Positions 47,676 to 51,088 of a stretch of 51,088 nt of DNA are shown here, piece by piece. The position numbers and the translations under genes are program-made. Under the pieces are notes generated by a model, which saw only the letters and a program-made list of their open reading frames with translations, ran no database searches and was not told where the DNA came from. The stretch comes from an uncultured Treponema sp. (GTDB lineage: Bacteria; Spirochaetota; Spirochaetia; Treponematales; Treponemataceae). Every line of letters starts with the position of its first letter. The first letter of the stretch is position 1. The stretch covers positions 1-51,088 of the forward strand of contig CALBGU010000168.1 in the NCBI GenBank assembly GCA_937893155.1. Reading direction: 5' to 3'.

Positions 47676-48587
47676 ATGCGATGTTTGTTTTTGCTGTTTT
47701 TGTGTTTTCCGATGTTTGCTCATTCGCTGACGATTGCAACGTGGAATATGCAGACTTTTTTTGACGCAGAGACGTGCGGCACGGAATACCGCGAGTTCAA
47801 GGGCGAGCGCTGGACACGCGATGCGTACGAACGGCGGGTGCGCTCGGCTTCGGAGGCGCTGAAAAAAATCGGCGCGGACGTTATCGTTTTAGAAGAGGTG
47901 GAAAACGAGGGCGTTTTGTTTGATTTGTTCAATGAATATGCGGCGGGATTTAGCGCGAAAAAAATCTGGCGATATGCGTGTTTTGCGTCCGAAAAAGGCG
48001 CGAGCATTGGCGTGGCGGTTATTTCGCGCTTTGCGTTGGAAAACGTTCGCACTCATTGCGTAGATATTCGCACAAATGGCGCGCAATCGAGCGTTCGACC
48101 GATTGTGGAGGTGGACGTAAAGGCGGGAAAGCGCACGGTTACGGTGTTTGCGAATCACTGGAAAAGCAAACTCGGCGGCGGTGAAAACATACGAAGAGCG
48201 CAGGAGCAATCGCTTTCGTTTGCGTTCGGCAGGCGCATTCACAGCGGCGGCGCGGCGGTGGCGTGCGGGGATTTTAACAGCGACCTTGCACAATTTTTGC
48301 GCGATGAAAGCGGCGAAAAGATTGTGCTCCGCGGAAAAACGGATTGCACAAGCGTTTTTTCTGCGTGGGATTTTGCCCATGCGGACGGCGGAAGTTACGC
48401 ATTCAAAGGAAAATGGGAGCGGATTGACCACATTTTTTTTGCTGGTGCGGTTGAACTTTGTGCGTTCAAGGTGCTTGCCGAGCCACCGTTTATTGCCCCA
48501 AACGGATTTCCTGCGAGGTTTTCGCTTTTTTCACACAGCGGCTTGAGTGACCATCTGCCGCTGTGTGCCACGCTGGATTTTTTGTAA
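47676..48587 (+). CDS. Secreted endonuclease/exonuclease/phosphatase (EEP) family protein
   Basis: About 303 residues. ATG 47676 follows AAAGGAGTTTTT; a longer in-frame start upstream has no site. Signal peptide MRCLFLLFLCFPMFAHS. EEP motifs in order: TIATWNMQTFFDAE, VIVLEEVENE (metal Glu), ANHWKSKLGG (His), ACGDFNSD (Asp/Asn) and LSDHLPLCA (catalytic His). Such proteins cleave phosphodiester bonds in nucleic acids or lipids; secreted forms scavenge nucleotides or act as sphingomyelinase-like enzymes. The NHWKSK motif favours a nuclease. Divergent from prs. Confidence 0.9.
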   Translation: MRCLFLLFLCFPMFAHSLTIATWNMQTFFDAETCGTEYREFKGERWTRDAYERRVRSASEALKKIGADVIVLEEVENEGVLFDLFNEYAAGFSAKKIWRYACFASEKGASIGVAVISRFALENVRTHCVDIRTNGAQSSVRPIVEVDVKAGKRTVTVFANHWKSKLGGGENIRRAQEQSLSFAFGRRIHSGGAAVACGDFNSDLAQFLRDESGEKIVLRGKTDCTSVFSAWDFAHADGGSYAFKGKWERIDHIFFAGAVELCAFKVLAEPPFIAPNGFPARFSLFSHSGLSDHLPLCATLDFL

Positions 48588-48608
48588 GGTGCGGTGTGCG
48601 GGAAAAGC

Positions 48609-49211
48609 CTAGAGGGAATCGAGCGCGTTAATCAGACGCTGCGTGTTTTCTTCTTTGGAGGCTTGCGGAAGGCGAATCGTGATGTCTGCCATTGCGGTGT
48701 AAATTGCGCTGCGTTTTTCGTAAAAATCGTGGAAAATTGCGCGCACGTCTTCAATCGTCTTGGGATTTTCTTTTGCGATGTATGCGGGAAGTCCCGTAAA
48801 ACTGCCGTCGGAGGCAACCCCGATTTCTTTGACGATGCGGTCGGAGGCAACGTTTTCGGAGGTGTTTAAGAACACAATCGTGCTTTTGCCGAAAAAGACT
48901 GCTCTCGCTTTTTCGTTGTTGCAGAATCCGCCGCCTGTTGCGACCACTGCACACGGAAACGTTGCGCCGTCGTTTTTGAGGTCCTCAAGTTGCTGCACGA
49001 TGCTTTTGCACGCCTCTGCTTCGGCTTCCATAAATGCCGCCGCGCCGCTTTCGGTGTAGATTTCGCGCGCTTTTTTGCCGGTGCGCTGAAAAATAACGTC
49101 GTCCGTGTCAAAAAACAGACTGCCGTAATACGCGGCGAGACGCTTTCCGAGCGTGGTTTTGCCGCAATGTTTTATGCCTGCAAGTATGATGATTTTCAAG
49201 TTGTCTTTCAT
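48609..49211 (-). CDS. aroK: Shikimate kinase-like P-loop kinase
   Basis: 200 residues. Walker A is GIKHCGKTT (about 12-20), the substrate motif is FFDTDDVIFQRTGKKAREIY (DTDD), the conserved VVATGGGFCNN (GGG) binds shikimate, and a lid Arg is in the later helix. Length and order fit AroK (shikimate to shikimate 3-phosphate). No other aro genes are near, so related gluconate or other small-metabolite kinases cannot be ruled out. ATG 49211 has no Shine-Dalgarno; TATACT (49219-49224) ends 7 nt before it. Confidence 0.85.
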   Translation of the reverse strand: MKDNLKIIILAGIKHCGKTTLGKRLAAYYGSLFFDTDDVIFQRTGKKAREIYTESGAAAFMEAEAEACKSIVQQLEDLKNDGATFPCAVVATGGGFCNNEKARAVFFGKSTIVFLNTSENVASDRIVKEIGVASDGSFTGLPAYIAKENPKTIEDVRAIFHDFYEKRSAIYTAMADITIRLPQASKEENTQRLINALDSL

Positions 49212-49392
49212 ACCATTGAGTATACACCCAAAGGCGCGTAAGATAAAGCCCCGTCCGCGACTTCATTTTTCAGTCAGAAAAAATCGAAGAGTTCGTGAAA
49301 TTGAAGGCGAAAAACGATTCGGATTCGGTTGAAAATACGGTTGACGCTCGGCTTTTAGGCTGCGTTTTGCGTGAAAAAAAACTGCGGACGAC

Positions 49393-49610
49393 TCAAAACT
49401 GTTGTTGTGTGGTTGTCGCACGATTGTTTTTGCCGCAAAACAGTTGTTGTGAAGGCAAAACAACGGTGCGAACGGCACAAAACAAATGTTTTGTAGTCAA
49501 ATCACTCGTGTTTTTATGACAAAACATTTGTTTCGAGCGAAAAACAAAATGTGGACGGCTCAAAACAGTTGTTTCGAGGTCAAAACTATTTTTTTGCTCA
49601 AAACAAACAG
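49393..49610. repeat. Intergenic tandem array, about 42-bp period with 21-bp half units
   Basis: CAAAACTGTTG/CAAAACAGTTG/CAAAACATTTG cores begin at 49393, 49436, 49478, 49520 and 49561 (spacings 43, 42, 42, 41), with further CAAAAC cores at 49581 and 49599 (20 and 18 bp). Many units are near-palindromic (CAAAACATTTG, CAAATGTTTTG). It lies in the 472-bp gap between the shikimate kinase start and the porin terminator; 49225-49390 shows no clear feature. Confidence 0.85.
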
Positions 49611-49622
49611 ATTGCCATAAAC

Positions 49623-49659
49623 AAAAAGCACCCCGCCATTTTTTAGCAGGGTGCTTTTT
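49623..49659. terminator. Bidirectional terminator after the porin gene
   Basis: Stem AAAAAGCACCC-cGC / GC-aGGGTGCTTTTT with a short A/T loop, with T5 on each outgoing strand. It lies 24 nt beyond the stop of the porin gene on the minus strand. Confidence 0.9.
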
Positions 49660-49683
49660 GTGTGTTACGCTGTTATCAGCCGA

Positions 49684-51088
49684 TTAGAGTTGTACGCGCA
49701 TTACGACAGGAACAGAAACCAACAAGCCCTGTGCATAGCTTGTTTTGTCCTTATCCAAGCCAAGACCAGATACCGTCAAGCGAAGAGCAGGAGTGAGCGT
49801 TGCGCCCTTGCCAGCCGTCAAGATTGCACCGAACTGACCAGTAACAGATGAACCGATAAGATATGTGCTTTTCTTTGTTGTATAGACATTGTTCTTCTCG
49901 GCATCGCCACTATCAAGTGTAATTGCCGCATATTCGCCTTCTACAAACAGCTTCACAAGGTCATTCAAGCCATAAGTGAAGTTGCCGATGAAATCCAACG
50001 CAAGAGCAGAAGCATCTTCATCAGAATACTTTGTCGACGCACCAGACACGTTTGCATAGAACGTCGCCGCCATTGCTTCGTTGATAGCATAGCGAGCGCG
50101 GAAATCAACGCCCCAGTATGTGATGTCGTCATCAATAACTACTGTATCGTCATCAAGACTATACCCTGTTTTATCAAGCGCGAATGTGCCACCAACGGTC
50201 AAAGCTAGATTTTCAACCATCTGAGGACTAAAGAACAAGCCAAACGCCATTTTCTGATGAGCAACTTTTCCGTCAAACGTTACGCGGAACAAATCTTTCT
50301 GATTGTAGTCCGCCTTGAAAGCATACTGGCTATTGAGAACGGTAGTCGTGTTTCCGTCGTCATTCTTTGTAACAGATTCACTAGATGATTCAACCAAGTA
50401 CGCCATAAGCGTAAGGTCGCCAGGAAGAACATCTGAAAGCCCATATTCCAAGCCCCAAACGAGCGCTTTTCCCGCCTCAATGTTCAAATCCATATTGTCA
50501 ATATCTGCACCGACTGCTCCTACAAGTTGTGCAGGTGATGAAGCACCATCATTTCCAAAAACGCCCGCCAGATTTTTGTTGATACCGAGCTTGCCAGAGT
50601 TTGGCAATGTGCCTTTCACCCAAGACCAGCTTTCATTTGATTTTCCGACGTTCTTTCCTTCTGAAACTCTGCCTGCCGCCGTCAAATTGCCTTCGAGCAA
50701 AGAAACATTGTTCTGGTCGGTTGTTACACGGTTTGCCGTGCGGTTTCCTGAGTTGTATGAGCCGCGGAACTTCAAGCCGCCAAATTTCAGCCAAGCGTTG
50801 TAGTTATCCACGCCCGTTGAGCCTTTTGACATATCATTGCTGAACGCGAATTTCACGCCCGCATAATCGTTCTTTGCTTCCAGCGTGAGCGTGTCTGCCG
50901 CGCCCGCCGAAACCACGGAATCTTTGTCGTTGCTTGAATTGGAGAACAGCACGTTTTCTGTGTCTGCTTCTCCGCTACTTGTTTCAAATAAATCGCCACG
51001 AACACGGGCGTTCATTTTGATAGACACTTCAGAGTTTGCCGCTCCTGCAACAAGAGCCGCAATAACAGCTGCGCTTACTAATTTTTTC
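49684..51088 (-). CDS. Outer-membrane porin-like beta-barrel, start codon at window edge
   Basis: About 467 residues visible. The frame runs to base 51087, and base 51088 gives the G that would end an ATG, so only the first two start-codon bases are missing. Signal peptide KKLVSAAVIAALVAGAANS, then a mature barrel starting EVSIKMNARVRGDLFE. Alternating strands (GLKFRGSYNSGNRTANRVTT; GDLTLMAYLVESSSESV; MAATFYANVSGASTKYS; DLVKLFVEGEYAAITLDS) and the ending VSVPVVMRVQL suggest a major porin-like protein of treponemes. Loops are Asn/Asp/Ser-rich, as in surface-exposed variable regions. A strong terminator follows. Confidence 0.85.
   Translation of the reverse strand, partial: KKLVSAAVIAALVAGAANSEVSIKMNARVRGDLFETSSGEADTENVLFSNSSNDKDSVVSAGAADTLTLEAKNDYAGVKFAFSNDMSKGSTGVDNYNAWLKFGGLKFRGSYNSGNRTANRVTTDQNNVSLLEGNLTAAGRVSEGKNVGKSNESWSWVKGTLPNSGKLGINKNLAGVFGNDGASSPAQLVGAVGADIDNMDLNIEAGKALVWGLEYGLSDVLPGDLTLMAYLVESSSESVTKNDDGNTTTVLNSQYAFKADYNQKDLFRVTFDGKVAHQKMAFGLFFSPQMVENLALTVGGTFALDKTGYSLDDDTVVIDDDITYWGVDFRARYAINEAMAATFYANVSGASTKYSDEDASALALDFIGNFTYGLNDLVKLFVEGEYAAITLDSGDAEKNNVYTTKKSTYLIGSSVTGQFGAILTAGKGATLTPALRLTVSGLGLDKDKTSYAQGLLVSVPVVMRVQL

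Overview
The window looks like a chromosomal segment of a host-associated Treponema-like spirochaete. The grounds are two tandem methyl-accepting chemotaxis proteins, many lipoproteins with the loose spirochaetal lipobox (for example VIFSC, LFSSC, LLGC), Treponema-style outer-membrane beta-barrels, periplasmic TPR proteins and a partner-switching cassette. The genus is an inference; there is no rRNA or other marker gene in the window. I saw no tRNA, rRNA, CRISPR array, transposase or prophage gene.

Layout. 1-3682: two chemoreceptors on the minus strand (the first cut by the window edge). 4329-5330: a cytosolic pectinesterase-like protein. 5445-5648: a small orphan peptide with a double-glycine leader, divergent from a sirtuin (5772-6509). 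6494-8171: parAB. 8384-8821: an Rrf2/IscR-like regulator. 9536-11376: two LplB/LplC-type sugar permeases without binding protein or ATPase. 11616-14216: TPR protein plus TraB-family protein. 14631-21231: a polyol/sugar locus: lipoprotein binding protein, RbsA-like ATPase, RbsC-like permease and AllA-like cupin, divergent from a ROK repressor and a sorbitol/xylitol-type dehydrogenase, with a clear promoter/operator. 21389-23619: thioredoxin-fold lipoprotein and a CNNM/CorC protein. 24020-27631: NUDIX hydrolase, PP2C (RsbU-like) sensor phosphatase, STAS antagonist and a degenerate anti-sigma-like protein. 27696-32261: small unknown proteins, two lipoproteins, a YgjV-like membrane protein and a bacterial poly(ADP-ribose) glycohydrolase-like protein. 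32376-35487: XRE regulator divergent from an AlgI/AlgJ-like polysaccharide O-acetylation pair. 35643-39424: three unknown membrane proteins in one operon. 39569-42275: pyrF and a fused pyrK-pyrD. 42353-44982: small proteins, an ACT-domain protein, a predicted small RNA and an RluA-type pseudouridine synthase. 45156-51088: outer-membrane proteins, PRPP synthetase, a secreted EEP-family phosphodiesterase/nuclease and a shikimate kinase-like protein.

The most unusual content is between the genes. At least seven intergenic regions hold tandem arrays whose sequences are unrelated to each other but which share a period of about 21 or 41-42 bp, i.e. two or four DNA helical turns. All lie downstream of at least one gene and none lies between divergent genes. 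A second layer is a dispersed, clover-leaf-like palindromic element plus a 20-bp perfect palindrome in four copies. A third is a recurrent leaderless architecture: about ten first-of-operon genes have a -10 hexamer ending 6-7 nt before the ATG and no Shine-Dalgarno, whereas distal operon genes have strong ones. A fourth is a chain of three interlocking hairpins (43532-43628), bounded on both sides by T8 tracts, that resembles a bidirectional attenuator.
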